A stretch of 64,000 bases of DNA from Acetoanaerobium sticklandii (GTDB lineage: Bacteria > Bacillota > Clostridia > Peptostreptococcales > Filifactoraceae). The first letter of the stretch is position 1; the number at the start of each line of letters is the position of its first letter. The position numbers and the translations under genes are program-made. The DNA lies in assembly GCF_000196455.1 (NCBI RefSeq), contig NC_014614.1, positions 79,501-143,500 of the forward strand, given 5' to 3'. Below, one piece after another: positions 1-8,762 of the stretch. The notes beneath the pieces were generated by a model. It saw nothing but the letters and a program-made list of their open reading frames with translations. It ran no database searches and was not told where the DNA came from.

Positions 1-2
1 AA

Positions 3-107
3 AAATCTTCGAAGAAAGAAGCTTTAAGAAATGAAGAACAGGTTTCTAATGAAAATGAAGAAAAAAGAGGGAATAATGAAATACAGCGTGAATCTAGAGA
101 CAACTAA
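3..107 (+). CDS. possible 3' end of an upstream gene (partial)
   Basis: Frame 3 is open from the window edge to a TAA at 105-107 and encodes a very hydrophilic tail rich in Glu, Asn, Lys and Arg, as many protein C-termini are. It would overlap the start of the metallopeptidase gene at 76 by about 30 bases. A second frame closes at 25-27, so the true frame is not certain. YgjP-type metallopeptidase genes are often found next to type I restriction genes, but nothing here identifies the upstream gene. Confidence 0.3.
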   Translation, partial: KSSKKEALRNEEQVSNENEEKRGNNEIQRESRDN

Positions 108-789
108 AATAGATTATAATGTAGTCTATTCGAAAAGAAAAACCTTAGAAATCAGTATTAAGGCACCAGGTATCATAACAGTAAGAGCGCCTATTTATAT
201 ATCGGAAGAACAAATAGAAAAAAGTGTGAGAAATAAAAGCAAGTGGATAATAGAAAAACTAGCAATTCTTAGCAAACTAGACATAACTCCTATAAAAAAA
301 GAATATGTAGAGGGAGAGACATTTATGTATAGGGGAGAAAATTATCTGCTTAGAGTAGTGATAGATGAAAAACTAAAAAAGCCTGAAGTAAAGCTATATG
401 AAGATAAATTAATCATAACTATGCCTAGGCATGATGAGGAAGCAATAAAAGATGCCATTTGGTCATGGTATAAAAACGAAGCGAAGATGACCATAGCTGA
501 TAGAGTGGAATATTATAGCAGATACTTCAATCTAAAACCAAATAATATCAAAATAAAAGCTCAAAAAACTAGGTGGGGAAGCTGTACCTATAAAAATGAT
601 TTGGCTTTTAACTACAAACTAATAATGGCACCGCCTGATGTCCTTGATTATGTGGTCATTCATGAGATGTGCCATATGGAACATAAAGACCACTCTAAAA
701 ACTTTTGGAGTAGAGTATCTTCAGTCATGCCAGATTATAAAGATAAAAGAAAGTGGCTAAAAGAGCATGGTATGAAGCTCTGTTGTTGA
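76..789 (+). CDS. YgjP/DUF45-family zinc metallopeptidase
   Basis: Predicted 237-residue cytoplasmic metalloprotease of the YgjP (DUF45, M48-like) family. The zinc site is visible near the C-terminus as HEMCHMEHKDHSKNFW: two His and a Glu in HExxH, a third His, and the family's FW. Upstream lies the usual core KTRWGSC. I start it at the ATG at 76 because GAGGG lies four bases before it and the protein then begins directly with the conserved region; an earlier ATG at 31 would add a Lys-rich stretch. No signal peptide. Substrate unknown; relatives often sit beside restriction-modification genes, and the likely end of another gene overlaps its start. Family call is firm, role is not. Confidence 0.85.
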   Translation: MKYSVNLETTKIDYNVVYSKRKTLEISIKAPGIITVRAPIYISEEQIEKSVRNKSKWIIEKLAILSKLDITPIKKEYVEGETFMYRGENYLLRVVIDEKLKKPEVKLYEDKLIITMPRHDEEAIKDAIWSWYKNEAKMTIADRVEYYSRYFNLKPNNIKIKAQKTRWGSCTYKNDLAFNYKLIMAPPDVLDYVVIHEMCHMEHKDHSKNFWSRVSSVMPDYKDKRKWLKEHGMKLCC

Positions 790-891
790 TTTAACTCTAA
801 AACTTAGTTTTATAGCTATTACAGCTGGATTAATATTTAGGAAGCCTTGAAAATTAGAGGATTTTTTATTTATTGGGGAGAGATTTGGGAT

Positions 892-1497
892 ATGAAAACA
901 TTTGAGGATAAGTCACGTGAAAGTTATAATCAAAAAGCGGATAACTATGATGAAACTCCTGAAGGTATATTCACATTGAAATTCAAAAAACTTTTATTAG
1001 AAGAGATGATTATAGATACAAATAGCAAAATTTTAGATGTTGCTTGTGGAAATGCTACATTTCTTAAAATGTTATCAAACAATCACAGTATCAAAGGTTA
1101 TGGTATAGATATTTCAGAAAAGATGATTGAAAATGCCAAAAAAAGCTGTTCTGATATGATATTTGAAGTAAGTAGTTGCGAACATACCTCTTTTGGTAAT
1201 GAAATGTTTGATATAGTAACAGTTTGCGCCGCCTACCATCACTTTCCTGACCCAAAATCGTTTGCTAAAGAGATGAGGCGAATATTAAAGCCAAAAGGAG
1301 TAGTCTATATAGCTGATATCTACTATCCATTAATCATTCGTGCAATTTTAAATCCATTTGTACCACTATCAAAAGCAGGAGATGTCAAATTTTATTCTCC
1401 AAAAGAAATAAAGCTAAATTTTGAAGAATGTGGCTTTGAAATTTTCAAATTCAAAATAGATGGGCATATTCAAATTAATGCGTTTAGGAGGATATGA
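892..1497 (+). CDS. class I SAM-dependent methyltransferase
   Basis: A 201-residue methyltransferase of the UbiE/Methyltransf_11 type. The SAM-binding glycine loop reads ILDVACGNATF, the following strand ends in YGIDIS, and the motif IV/post-I region is DIVTVCAAYHHFPDP. These are standard Rossmann features, so binding of S-adenosylmethionine is well supported; the methyl acceptor cannot be told from sequence. The ATG at 892 is preferred (GGGGAG about 11 bases upstream); a TTG at 847 would add 15 unusual aromatic residues. It stands alone: the next 680 bases on this strand hold only a terminator and a decayed gene. Confidence 0.8.
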   Translation: MKTFEDKSRESYNQKADNYDETPEGIFTLKFKKLLLEEMIIDTNSKILDVACGNATFLKMLSNNHSIKGYGIDISEKMIENAKKSCSDMIFEVSSCEHTSFGNEMFDIVTVCAAYHHFPDPKSFAKEMRRILKPKGVVYIADIYYPLIIRAILNPFVPLSKAGDVKFYSPKEIKLNFEECGFEIFKFKIDGHIQINAFRRI

Positions 1498-1548
1498 AGA
1501 TATTTGATTAATACAAACCTAAAAGTATTGAAATTTCAATGTAAATTG

Positions 1549-1587
1549 AGAAGCAGAATTTAAATTCCAGCTTCTTTTTTGTTTTTT
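1549..1587 (+). terminator. terminator after the methyltransferase gene
   Basis: GAAGC at 1550-1554 pairs with GCTTC at 1570-1574 around the palindrome GAATTTAAATTC, followed by a T-run (1575-1587, broken by one G). Confidence 0.6.
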
Positions 1588-1679
1588 GAATCAAATTTGA
1601 ATCAAAAAATTTTGCTATTTCATATTTTGAATAATTTTATTGAAGATTTTTTACTATATTTCAAAAACTTAAGATTTTC

Positions 1680-1714
1680 TGAAATAAGGCATAACTTTAA
1701 CTTTCCTTATTTCA
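1680..1714. repeat. inverted repeat TGAAATAAGG / CCTTATTTCA
   Basis: A perfect 10-base inverted repeat with a 15-base spacer. A third copy of CCTTATTTCA lies at about 1774-1783. No gene is seen in 1588-1850. The repeats could be an operator or a hairpin left over from an inserted element; nothing decides between these. Confidence 0.4.
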
Positions 1715-1856
1715 AATTAAGAATCATAAATCTTCTTCTCATTTCGTAGTGCATCAAAGAATAATTCAAGTCTCCTTATTTCAGATTCTTATAAAGGGAA
1801 TTCATTTAATATATAGAAGCTGTACTCCTATTTTTATATAAAAAATCAATATAAAG

Positions 1857-2125
1857 GTTAAACAGGCAACAACTAAACTATTTGATAGAAATATAAAAAC
1901 AACAGGAAACCATATAAATAATGCTCTCAAAGGGGAACTGGATAGTTCAGTTGTCGCAAAATTTGCTACAACTGATACTGATGAAAAATCTACGAATTAA
2001 TGGTTTTTCATTCATTAGACATGAGGATGCAACAGTTAATAATGAAGTTCTTGTATATAGTTCAAGGATATACAATAAATAAAAAACGCTTAAAGGAATT
2101 AAATAGAGTTATTTCAAAAAAATAG
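1857..2125 (+). pseudogene. decayed RhuM-family gene
   Basis: Two short reading stretches look like pieces of a RhuM (virulence/Fic-associated DNA-binding) protein. The first, 1857-2000, reads ATTKLFDRNIKTTGNHINN followed by GELDSSVVAKFATT, matching the conserved start of RhuM proteins as I remember it (xxLF..N...ISxHIxNI...GELxxxSVVxxFxTT). The second, 2063-2125, reads QGYTINKKRLKEL, like the later IxGYTxNxxRL motif. They are in different frames and most of the middle is missing, so this is a relic. RhuM genes travel with mobile elements and defence islands. Recognition is by motif memory only. Confidence 0.55.
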
Positions 2126-2180
2126 TTGGTCGAGAGGGTCTTATTATGTGGAATTTGCATAAAAAATGTATTTTACGATG

Positions 2181-2618
2181 TTAGATTTTTTTCAACATAG
2201 GAACGAGGAAGTCAGACTTTTCAAATCCAAGTCTAGAATAAAATTTTTGATGTTTTTTTTCATTTGTTGTAGATAAATTTATCTTTTCTGCACCCTGCTT
2301 CTTTACTAAAGATTCTAGCTCTTGTAATAATTTCGTTCCTAATCCTTTATTTTGATATTCTTTGAATACTAGTATCTCTTCTAAATAGTAAATAAGAAGG
2401 TCGTCATATTGTTTGAAACACCCAATTGCAAATCCAAGTAATTCAGACTTGTCATACAGTCCAACACCGTAAAAAGATGGAGTTAAAAAATTTTGCTCAA
2501 GTCTTATTTTAGCTAGAGTATATGTCCATCTTCCTCCTTCATCATTGTAGTAAATTATATACTTATTTATTAATGTATCTAAATCTTGTAATTTTAATTC
2601 TTTAATTTCATATTCCAT
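2181..2618 (-). CDS. GNAT-family N-acetyltransferase
   Basis: A 145-residue GNAT acetyltransferase. The acetyl-CoA binding motif A is seen as VFKEYQNKGLGTKLLQELE (the QNKGLG loop holds the pyrophosphate), followed by the NLSTTNEKKHQKFYSRLGF segment typical of motif B (residue pattern N...A..FY...GF). The domain fills the whole protein. The acceptor amine is unknown. Single gene on the minus strand, with AAGGAG about 6 bases before its ATG. Confidence 0.82.
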   Translation of the reverse strand: MEYEIKELKLQDLDTLINKYIIYYNDEGGRWTYTLAKIRLEQNFLTPSFYGVGLYDKSELLGFAIGCFKQYDDLLIYYLEEILVFKEYQNKGLGTKLLQELESLVKKQGAEKINLSTTNEKKHQKFYSRLGFEKSDFLVPMLKKI

Positions 2619-2876
2619 AAAAATCTCCTTATTTAAAAACTTTACTTCGGACTTTCCTACCCATTGTAACTTGGGGATTGTGTAAAATCGTTAATAACCT
2701 GTATAACCTTATTGTAATCTAATGTTCAAGTAATATCAATTTTTCTATATCTTGATAAAAACACATCTAACTTTAATATATTTGAAGAGAGAAGAAAATA
2801 AGGCAATCATTCAAAAAATATTTACTAGCTAACATTAAAGTGATATCATAGTAAAGGAGCTGTTTGGTTAAATCGT

Positions 2877-2953
2877 GCACCCATAGCTCAGTTGGATAGA
2901 GCTGCAGTTTCCTAAACTGTGAGTCGTAGGTTCAAGTCCTATTGGGTGCACCA
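2877..2953 (+). tRNA. tRNA-Arg (anticodon CCU)
   Basis: A complete cloverleaf: acceptor GCACCCA pairs with TGGGTGC, D arm GCTC/GAGC, anticodon stem GCAGT/ACTGT around loop TTCCTAA with anticodon CCT, T arm GTAGG-TTCAAGT-CCTAT, and an encoded CCA. It reads the rare AGG codon. It lies at the left edge of a block of mobile genes, and part of its 3' end recurs at 10308, so it may have served as an integration site. Confidence 0.97.
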
Positions 2954-2958
2954 ATTGT

Positions 2959-2993
2959 AAAAAATACAAGAGTTTTATACTCTTGTATTTTTT
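2959..2993 (+). terminator. terminator after tRNA-Arg
   Basis: AAAAATACAAGAG pairs with CTCTTGTATTTTT across a 7-base loop and ends in a T-run: a strong intrinsic terminator. Confidence 0.85.
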
Positions 2994-3106
2994 AGTTTAG
3001 CTACTTTTTAGCCACCAAGGGAAAATTTATTATAAGATCTTAAAGATTATATGTGCCTTATTCTATGCTATAATTTAAGGAAAAATATGGTAGGGGAGTG
3101 GGCGCT

Positions 3107-5017
3107 TTGTCATTAGAATATATGGAAAATTATTTCAAGTATTCAAAACCGAATATATTAGGAAATGAAGAATTAAGATATCCTCAAGTAGAAGCTTATA
3201 TAGAGATTAAGGAATATTTCAACTCAGAATATGATAATAGAAATGCTTTAGTAGTTCTACCTACTGGAGTCGGAAAGACTGGCTTCATGGCAATAGCTCC
3301 TTTTGGGGTATCTGGAGGTAGAGTTCTTATAGTTACCCCTTATGCTGCAATAAAAAACACGGTTATTGATGCTTTAAATCCAGATATTTATAATAATTTT
3401 TGGTTAAAAAGAAATGTTTTTTCATCAAGGAAATTTTTACCCACAATAATAGAATACAATGGACAAGATACCCCTATGGAAGTCTTGAATAAAGCAAATA
3501 TAGTTATTTTAAATATTCATAAGCTTCAGTCTAGATTGGATTCATCTTTAATTAATCGAGTATCTAAAGATTTCTTTGATATGATAATAATAGACGAGGC
3601 TCATCATTCTACTGCTGATACTTGGGTTGAGTGTGTAAATTATTTTGATAAATCAAAAGTATTAAAACTTACAGGAACGCCTTTCAGGACTGATAAAAAA
3701 GAAATAAATGGGAAATTGATATATAAATATCCTTTGAGCAGAGCAATGGCAAATGGGTATGTAAAGAGTCTTAGAAATAACATTTTCATCCCGGATGAAC
3801 TGAGACTAACAATAGATAAAAATACAGATAAAACATATTCTATCCAGGAGTTATATGCGTTAAATTTAAAGGACATGGAATGGATAACTAGATCAGTAGC
3901 TTTATCAGAAGATTGTTCTGAAAAGATTGTTAAGGAAAGTATAAGACTCCTTGAAAAGAAAAAAAATATAGGTAGCAAAATTCCTCACAAAATAATTGCC
4001 GTTGCTTGTAGTATATACCATGGTGAAGAAATACTGAAACTGTATGAAAAACACGGCTATAGTGTTGCATTGATACATAGTAATTTGGAAGAAAGAAAAA
4101 AAGAGCGATTATTTGACGAAATAAAAAATAATTTAGTAGATGTAGTGGTTAATGTTGCAATGCTTGGAGAAGGATATGATCATCCGTATTTGTCTATAGC
4201 AGCTATATTTAGGCCGTTTAGAAATGAATTGCCGTATGCTCAATTTATAGGAAGAATTTTGAGGTTTATTGAAGATGATGATGCACAAGTAGAAGATAAT
4301 ATAGGAGAAGTAATTGCACATAAAAACCTAGAGTTAGAACATCTATGGGAAAAATATAAAGTAGAGATTCAAGAGAGTGAAATTATTAAAAGATTAAAAG
4401 ATTATGATGATATTATAAATAAAGAGCTCGATTCTAAGTCAACATCTGTTGATTCTGAGGAAGAAGAATTAGGTAAAGTTATAAATATTGGAGCATATAG
4501 GGTTGAAAGTGAAGAATATCTATCGACAGAGCTATTTGAATTAAGCAAGAAAAAGGATGCTGAATTAAAACAAAAAATAAGGGACTTGAAAAAAATATTC
4601 GGAGACAATATAACCGATGAGCAGGCTAAACTTATAATACAACAGGCTGAAAGTGATGAAGATGAAACGAAGAGACCAGATTTACTTTATAGTAAAAAGA
4701 AAAAAAATATAGATGCTAGAATAAAAGAAGATATTGTGCCACGACTTATGGTGCAGTATGATATAGATAAAGATAAGAATTATTTGAAAGATTTATCGAT
4801 AATAAAAACAAAATGTAATTATATAGCAAAATATGTGAATAAAAACGATGGAATTTTAGCATTCTATATTAACGATTGTCTTAAGAAAGCGATAGGGAAA
4901 GAAAGAAAAAAATGGACAGATGAAGATTTGGATAAGGGGCTTAATATTCTAGATGATCTAGAAAAACAGCTGGATTACAGTTTGGAAAATCAAGTGGATA
5001 ATTTAAAAAAGAGGTGA
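3107..5017 (+). CDS. DEAD/DEAH-type SF2 helicase with extra C-terminal region
   Basis: A 636-residue superfamily 2 helicase related to the ResIII group. Walker A is LPTGVGKTG (residues about 50-57), motif II is DEAH (163-166, in IIIDEAHHS), motif III is LTGTPFR, and the second RecA domain carries a motif VI-like QFIGRILRF near residue 390. About 200 further residues, rich in Lys/Glu, follow and are not recognised. The TTG at 3107 is chosen because AGGGGAG lies 8 bases upstream; a GTG at 3098 would touch that site. An extended -10 (TGCTATAAT, ending at 3074) lies just upstream. The 107-residue gene that follows starts 4 bases after its stop, so the two probably work together. Its place beside a tRNA and transposons suggests a defence role, which is inference. 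Confidence 0.8.
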   Translation: MSLEYMENYFKYSKPNILGNEELRYPQVEAYIEIKEYFNSEYDNRNALVVLPTGVGKTGFMAIAPFGVSGGRVLIVTPYAAIKNTVIDALNPDIYNNFWLKRNVFSSRKFLPTIIEYNGQDTPMEVLNKANIVILNIHKLQSRLDSSLINRVSKDFFDMIIIDEAHHSTADTWVECVNYFDKSKVLKLTGTPFRTDKKEINGKLIYKYPLSRAMANGYVKSLRNNIFIPDELRLTIDKNTDKTYSIQELYALNLKDMEWITRSVALSEDCSEKIVKESIRLLEKKKNIGSKIPHKIIAVACSIYHGEEILKLYEKHGYSVALIHSNLEERKKERLFDEIKNNLVDVVVNVAMLGEGYDHPYLSIAAIFRPFRNELPYAQFIGRILRFIEDDDAQVEDNIGEVIAHKNLELEHLWEKYKVEIQESEIIKRLKDYDDIINKELDSKSTSVDSEEEELGKVINIGAYRVESEEYLSTELFELSKKKDAELKQKIRDLKKIFGDNITDEQAKLIIQQAESDEDETKRPDLLYSKKKKNIDARIKEDIVPRLMVQYDIDKDKNYLKDLSIIKTKCNYIAKYVNKNDGILAFYINDCLKKAIGKERKKWTDEDLDKGLNILDDLEKQLDYSLENQVDNLKKR

Positions 5018-5021
5018 AGAT

Positions 5022-5345
5022 ATGGATATACTAAGCAGACTATTCAAACTAAGTAATTTACCTATAATTACACCATATAATTTGTTGGATAACGCTAAAC
5101 TAGATAACTATGAATATGTTAAGTATTATAAAAAAGAAAATAAATTTATTTCAGAAATGAAATGTCTGGTTGATAAAGTTGATACAATTTTTTATTATGA
5201 ATTTGATAATAACAATTATCTTCAGAAGATTATGATGTATCAAAATGAAAAAATGCAATGTATGTTTAATAGGGAAAAAGAACTTAAAGAGTTAAAAAAA
5301 GAATATTTAGAACTAGATAATATTCAACTATCTAAAATAGGATAA
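5022..5345 (+). CDS. small hypothetical protein in operon with the helicase
   Basis: A 107-residue protein that I do not recognise. It starts 4 bases after the helicase stop with a good ribosome site (GAGGTG), so it is almost certainly co-translated with it. The protein has no signal peptide or membrane segment; the N-terminal half mixes Leu/Ile/Pro with Tyr, and the C-terminal 40 residues are Lys/Glu/Leu-rich and likely form a helix or short coiled coil. A terminator follows directly, which closes a two-gene unit. It may be a regulator or cofactor of the helicase. Confidence 0.7.
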   Translation: MDILSRLFKLSNLPIITPYNLLDNAKLDNYEYVKYYKKENKFISEMKCLVDKVDTIFYYEFDNNNYLQKIMMYQNEKMQCMFNREKELKELKKEYLELDNIQLSKIG

Positions 5346-5358
5346 TGTTGATTACAGC

Positions 5359-5405
5359 AAAAATAAGTACCTTTACTATTAATTTGGAAGGCGCTTATTT
5401 TTTTT
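5359..5405 (+). terminator. terminator of the helicase operon
   Basis: AAATAAG..CCTT pairs with AAGG..CTTATTT and is followed by a long T-run at 5398-5405. Confidence 0.75.
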
Positions 5406-5890
5406 ACGTTTATATCATAAATGAATAGAAATTAGAGAAACATAAAGTTTCTATTCGACGAGAAGCAGGGTGTAGCAAAAATAGAACGGTGAAATAAAAA
5501 AAGATTATTATTTTTTTGTGTGGATAGTGTAAATTTTTATTGGTAATTAAAACAGAGCAAAGAACGTGATTCAGCATATTTATATCACTCCAAAATATAT
5601 TGGAGTCAGAGTATATGTAATTCTTCATTAATACTATATTGATTACAATACTAAAAATAGATGTAGCTCTTCCTGTTATCCGACGGCAGGAAAAATTGCT
5701 TTCCACATTTTTATATTTAACGAGAGTGAATTGTATGAAAAAAAATACCATTGAAGAAATTAATTAACTCTTGCTAGTGCAACAATTTTATTTGGATTTC
5801 TAAAAATTAAGAGCACATGAAGCGTAATCTCTAATGCATCATTACGCTATTACAAATAAGCTACAGAAAGATTTTTTGGTTTAATATCAA
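5406..5890. other. non-coding stretch between helicase operon and IS21 element
   Basis: No convincing gene on either strand. A 113-codon opening on the minus strand (5410-5751) lacks a ribosome site and family features. The clearest structure is a perfect 8-base inverted repeat, AGCGTAAT at 5821-5828 and ATTACGCT at 5841-5848, which may be a hairpin. The stretch directly continues at 8387 on the far side of the IS element. Confidence 0.5.
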
Positions 5891-5896
5891 AACCTC
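5891..5896. repeat. IS21 target-site duplication (left), AACCTC
   Basis: AACCTC here is repeated exactly at 8387-8392, on the other side of the element. Six bases is within the usual range for IS21-family duplications. Confidence 0.75.
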
Positions 5897-5958
5897 TGTA
5901 TTTGTCAACTGAATAATCCCCTATTTTCTAATTGAAAAATCCTCTAGAGGATAAAAAA

Positions 5959-6716
5959 TTATTGCTCTGATAACCAAAGTTTTGTTTCTTTTAATCTATA
6001 GGAGTTTCCATTCATATTTACTATGAAAGATTTATGAGTTAATCTATCAATCATAGCAGCTGTCATTACTGGATCCTTAAATATTTCTTCCCACCTTTCA
6101 AAAGATAAATTAGTAGTAATGATTGTTGATTTTCTTCCAGCTCTTAAAGAAAGATAAGTAAATAGGAGCTCAGAAGCTTCTTTGTCAAAAGAAATATACC
6201 CTAGTTCATCCGCTATTACCAAATCATACTTTTGAAATCTGTGTTCAAAGTACGAAGAGTCTTATTTGATCTAGATTCTTTTAACTCATTAACAAGAAGA
6301 GGAATAGTAGTAAATAGAACCGAGTATCCTGCCACGCAGGCTTTAATGCCTAAACCTATTGCAATATGAGACTTTCCTGTACCAGGGTTGCCTGCAAGAA
6401 TAATATTTTGACCTTTTTCAACAAAATCAAGAGAAGAAAATGCTGTAACTTTATTTTTTGCATCACTAGGCAAATCATCGATTATTAAATCCTCTATATA
6501 TTTTTTATATGGGAATTTAGCATTTCTGATTTTATTCTTTATTGCATTTTCCTTTCTAAGATCATACTCTTTTTCTAAAATATCAAATAAAAAACTTTCA
6601 TAACTTTTACTTTCTGTATTTGCCTGAGATATATCATCTTTAAAAAATTTAGAAGTATATGGTAGCTTTAGTTCCTTTGCAAGACAAAATATTTTTTCAT
6701 CAAATTCTTTACTCAT
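5959..6716 (-). pseudogene. istB: IS21 transposition helper IstB, frameshifted
   Basis: IstB is the AAA+ ATPase that assists the IstA transposase. The first part (6216-6716, 166 codons) holds Walker A, LAGNPGTGKSHIAIGLG. The second (5959-6222, 87 codons) holds Walker B, VIADELGYISF, and the sensor region TTNLSFERW. The two join if one T (on the coding strand) is restored in the run at 6247-6249, which would give the expected LRTFEHRFQKYDLVIADE. The gene starts 4 bases before the istA stop (ATGA overlap), as usual in IS21. The break is either a real inactivating deletion or a base-calling error. Confidence 0.88.
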
Positions 6717-8290
6717 ATAATTTTAGCCTCCTCTTGAAAGGCTACAGATGAGTTATTTAAAATATCTGCATAAGAACTTAGAATTTCTCTAGAATACTGC
6801 TCAATCTTAGTAGACCTTTCTTTAATAGTAATCTTTTCATCTATATTTCTATTGCAAAGCATTTTAACCTTCTCAGTATTAATCGAAATTGGATTCAAAT
6901 TCTCTAACTCATAAATAACATTTTGAATTTTATTCAATCCATGTTCACTAATTAATTCAAGAAGCTCTATGAAATTCTTAGGATTTTCTGTATAATACTT
7001 ATTGTAGATTGTTTGGAGCGTGGGATTCATTTGTTGCATTGCAGTGCTAGAATGAAGAGACCCAGGCTTCTTTTTTATGGTATTTATATAATGGTCAATC
7101 TTAATGCACCAATCATGTACAAGATAACTTCTACTGTGCTCTGCAACCAAATTATTCCTGTAATAGATGCATATTTTCTCAGGATAAATTTTAGTAAAAA
7201 CAAACTTACCAACTAAACAATCAGGTACAGAATATTTATTTTCATCAACACTTATAGTAGAGTACTTGCTTACTCTAAGTTCAATAGTTCTAGCTATATC
7301 ATAACTTGGCATGATTGGAAGTAGAAAAGATAATTCCTCTAGTAAAATGTCCTTCGGACTTTTATTAAACTCTTTAGAAACTCTATCGTTTAACTTAGCT
7401 AACTCGCTAGCTAAATATTCATTTGCTTCCTTAATAGAATCAAAAGTATCTTTCTTACTAAAAGCCTTTCTTCTTATATACTCAATACTCCTTTCTACAT
7501 GGCCCTTTTCATTACCTTTACAAACATTGCAAAACCTATATTTAAAACCATAATGCAAAGAAAGTTTAAGTAAATCATCCGTAGGATATTTCTCATTTTT
7601 ATTAACGAACTTTTTTACAGCCACCTTCATATTGTCATAAACTACAACCTTGTAAACACCACCAACTTTATTAAAAAACTTGACATGAGCATCTAAAAAG
7701 CTCTCCATCTTTTGATTATGATACAAATATGCAAAACGATAATTTGACTTAGCTGAAGAAAAAGCTGCCATTTGAACACTCCTTGCTTTACCAGCTATTA
7801 TTAAATTTACATTTCCCCAGTCAAACTCACATATTTCTCCTAATTGATATTCTTGCCTTATGAAAGCTTCTTTAGAAGAATCCAAAGTAGTTTTTATATA
7901 GTTTGAAACAGTAGGATAACTAATATCATAACCTTCTTCAATCAAACATTCATAAATATCAATCTTTTTCTTTTGTTGCTTGCTCCTTCCAGTTTCTCTC
8001 TTAATATTATTTTCCTCTAGGTAAAAATTAATCTTTTGAATTATTTCATCAGATAATTTTCTTTTAACTCTATTACTAATATCATATTTGGGAGCAGCTG
8101 TTAAATCCTCTATCAAGGCCATATTACTTTCGTCAGATGCTAAAAGCTTGCGCTTTTTCAATTCATAATCATTTATATATTTGCGAATTGTCTTTCTGTC
8201 AAATCCTGTATCTCTATGAATTTGCCATTGAGATTTACCTTCCCTAAAATGAGATAAAATTATTTCCTGCTTATCCATTAAGCTTATCAT
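6713..8290 (-). CDS. istA: IS21-family transposase IstA
   Basis: A 525-residue DDE transposase. The N-terminus has a helix-turn-helix for binding the ends (SQWQIHRDTGFDRKTIRKYI). The catalytic DDE triad is visible as FDWGN, VVYDNMK and KGHVERS. The ATG at 8290 is chosen (GGGAGG lies 7 bases upstream) over a TTG at 8296. The open reading frame is intact, so the transposase itself could be functional even though istB is broken. Confidence 0.9.
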   Translation of the reverse strand: MISLMDKQEIILSHFREGKSQWQIHRDTGFDRKTIRKYINDYELKKRKLLASDESNMALIEDLTAAPKYDISNRVKRKLSDEIIQKINFYLEENNIKRETGRSKQQKKKIDIYECLIEEGYDISYPTVSNYIKTTLDSSKEAFIRQEYQLGEICEFDWGNVNLIIAGKARSVQMAAFSSAKSNYRFAYLYHNQKMESFLDAHVKFFNKVGGVYKVVVYDNMKVAVKKFVNKNEKYPTDDLLKLSLHYGFKYRFCNVCKGNEKGHVERSIEYIRRKAFSKKDTFDSIKEANEYLASELAKLNDRVSKEFNKSPKDILLEELSFLLPIMPSYDIARTIELRVSKYSTISVDENKYSVPDCLVGKFVFTKIYPEKICIYYRNNLVAEHSRSYLVHDWCIKIDHYINTIKKKPGSLHSSTAMQQMNPTLQTIYNKYYTENPKNFIELLELISEHGLNKIQNVIYELENLNPISINTEKVKMLCNRNIDEKITIKERSTKIEQYSREILSSYADILNNSSVAFQEEAKII

Positions 8291-8386
8291 CCCCAAGCCT
8301 CCCTATGATTTGTCATAGGGATATTTTAAATTTCCTCTAGGGGATATTTCAATTATATTTTGGGGTACTTTTAGGTTAACATATAC

Positions 8387-8392
8387 AAACCT
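8387..8392. repeat. IS21 target-site duplication (right), AACCTC
   Basis: Exact copy of the 5891-5896 hexamer immediately after the CA end of the element. Confidence 0.75.
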
Positions 8393-8456
8393 CATAGTAA
8401 TATAACTTTTAAATACGATTATAAACTTAAAGTCTGCAAATATTGGAAAATAAAGA

Positions 8457-8543
8457 TTTGTGCAAAATGTGAAAAGTATATGTAAAGTTTTAATATAGAG
8501 CATATATAAAAAGGACACATAACAAAGTAACATTTTGCACAAA
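8457..8543. repeat. 14-base perfect inverted repeat with structured spacer
   Basis: TTTGTGCAAAATGT (8457-8470) is the exact reverse complement of ACATTTTGCACAAA (8530-8543). A second nested pair, TATATG (8477-8482) and CATATA (8501-8506), lies in the spacer. It directly precedes the ribosome site of the small gene at 8569. It could be a leader RNA, an operator pair or the end of an old element. Confidence 0.5.
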
Positions 8544-8568
8544 GAAATTGACTTAAGGAGTGAAAAAA

Positions 8569-8762
8569 ATGAAAAGCGTAGAATTAAAAGATACTTCTGT
8601 AGAAAATTTAAAGGAAAGAGAAAAAAATTAGAAGAGAGAAAACATTATTTTGTACACTTATTTAAAAGTTATAAAGGTCTCTTTTCGAGGGTAGACCCTT
8701 TGTCTGATGAATTTGAGGCTGCTTTTTCTGGTCTTTTAGAGGCACAGAAAGAGTTAATGTAA
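8569..8762 (+). pseudogene. small coiled-coil-like protein, frameshifted
   Basis: An ATG at 8569, 8 bases after AAGGAG, opens a frame reading MKSVELKDTSVENLKEREKN and then stops. If one A is added to the seven-A run at 8621-8627, it continues in frame as KKLEERKHYFVHLFKSYKGL and ends FEAAFSGLLEAQKELM at 8762, giving a natural 65-residue Lys/Glu-rich helical protein. I do not recognise the family. Its tail is overlapped on the other strand by the ribbon-helix-helix gene. Confidence 0.5.

Larger units (their letters stand above)
5897..8386 (-). mobile_element. IS21-family insertion sequence, complete ends
   Basis: A 2,490-bp element with istA and istB on the minus strand, bounded by TG...CA ends. 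The left end (5897-5952) and the reverse complement of the right end (8332-8386) align for about 55 bases: both begin TGTAT.TGT.AAC and share TAATTGAAA.ATCC.CTAGAGGA. Target copies AACCTC flank it. The istB gene carries a single-base frameshift, so this copy may not transpose by itself. A palindrome CCCTATGA/TCATAGGG (8301-8320) lies between the right end and istA and could regulate it. Confidence 0.9.

Noticed and set aside
5410..5751. 113-codon opening on the minus strand
   Set aside because: No ribosome site, odd composition and no family features; lies between a terminator and an IS end.
8303..8542. 79-codon minus-strand frame at the IS21 right end
   Set aside because: It crosses the IS end and the target duplication and has no family features.
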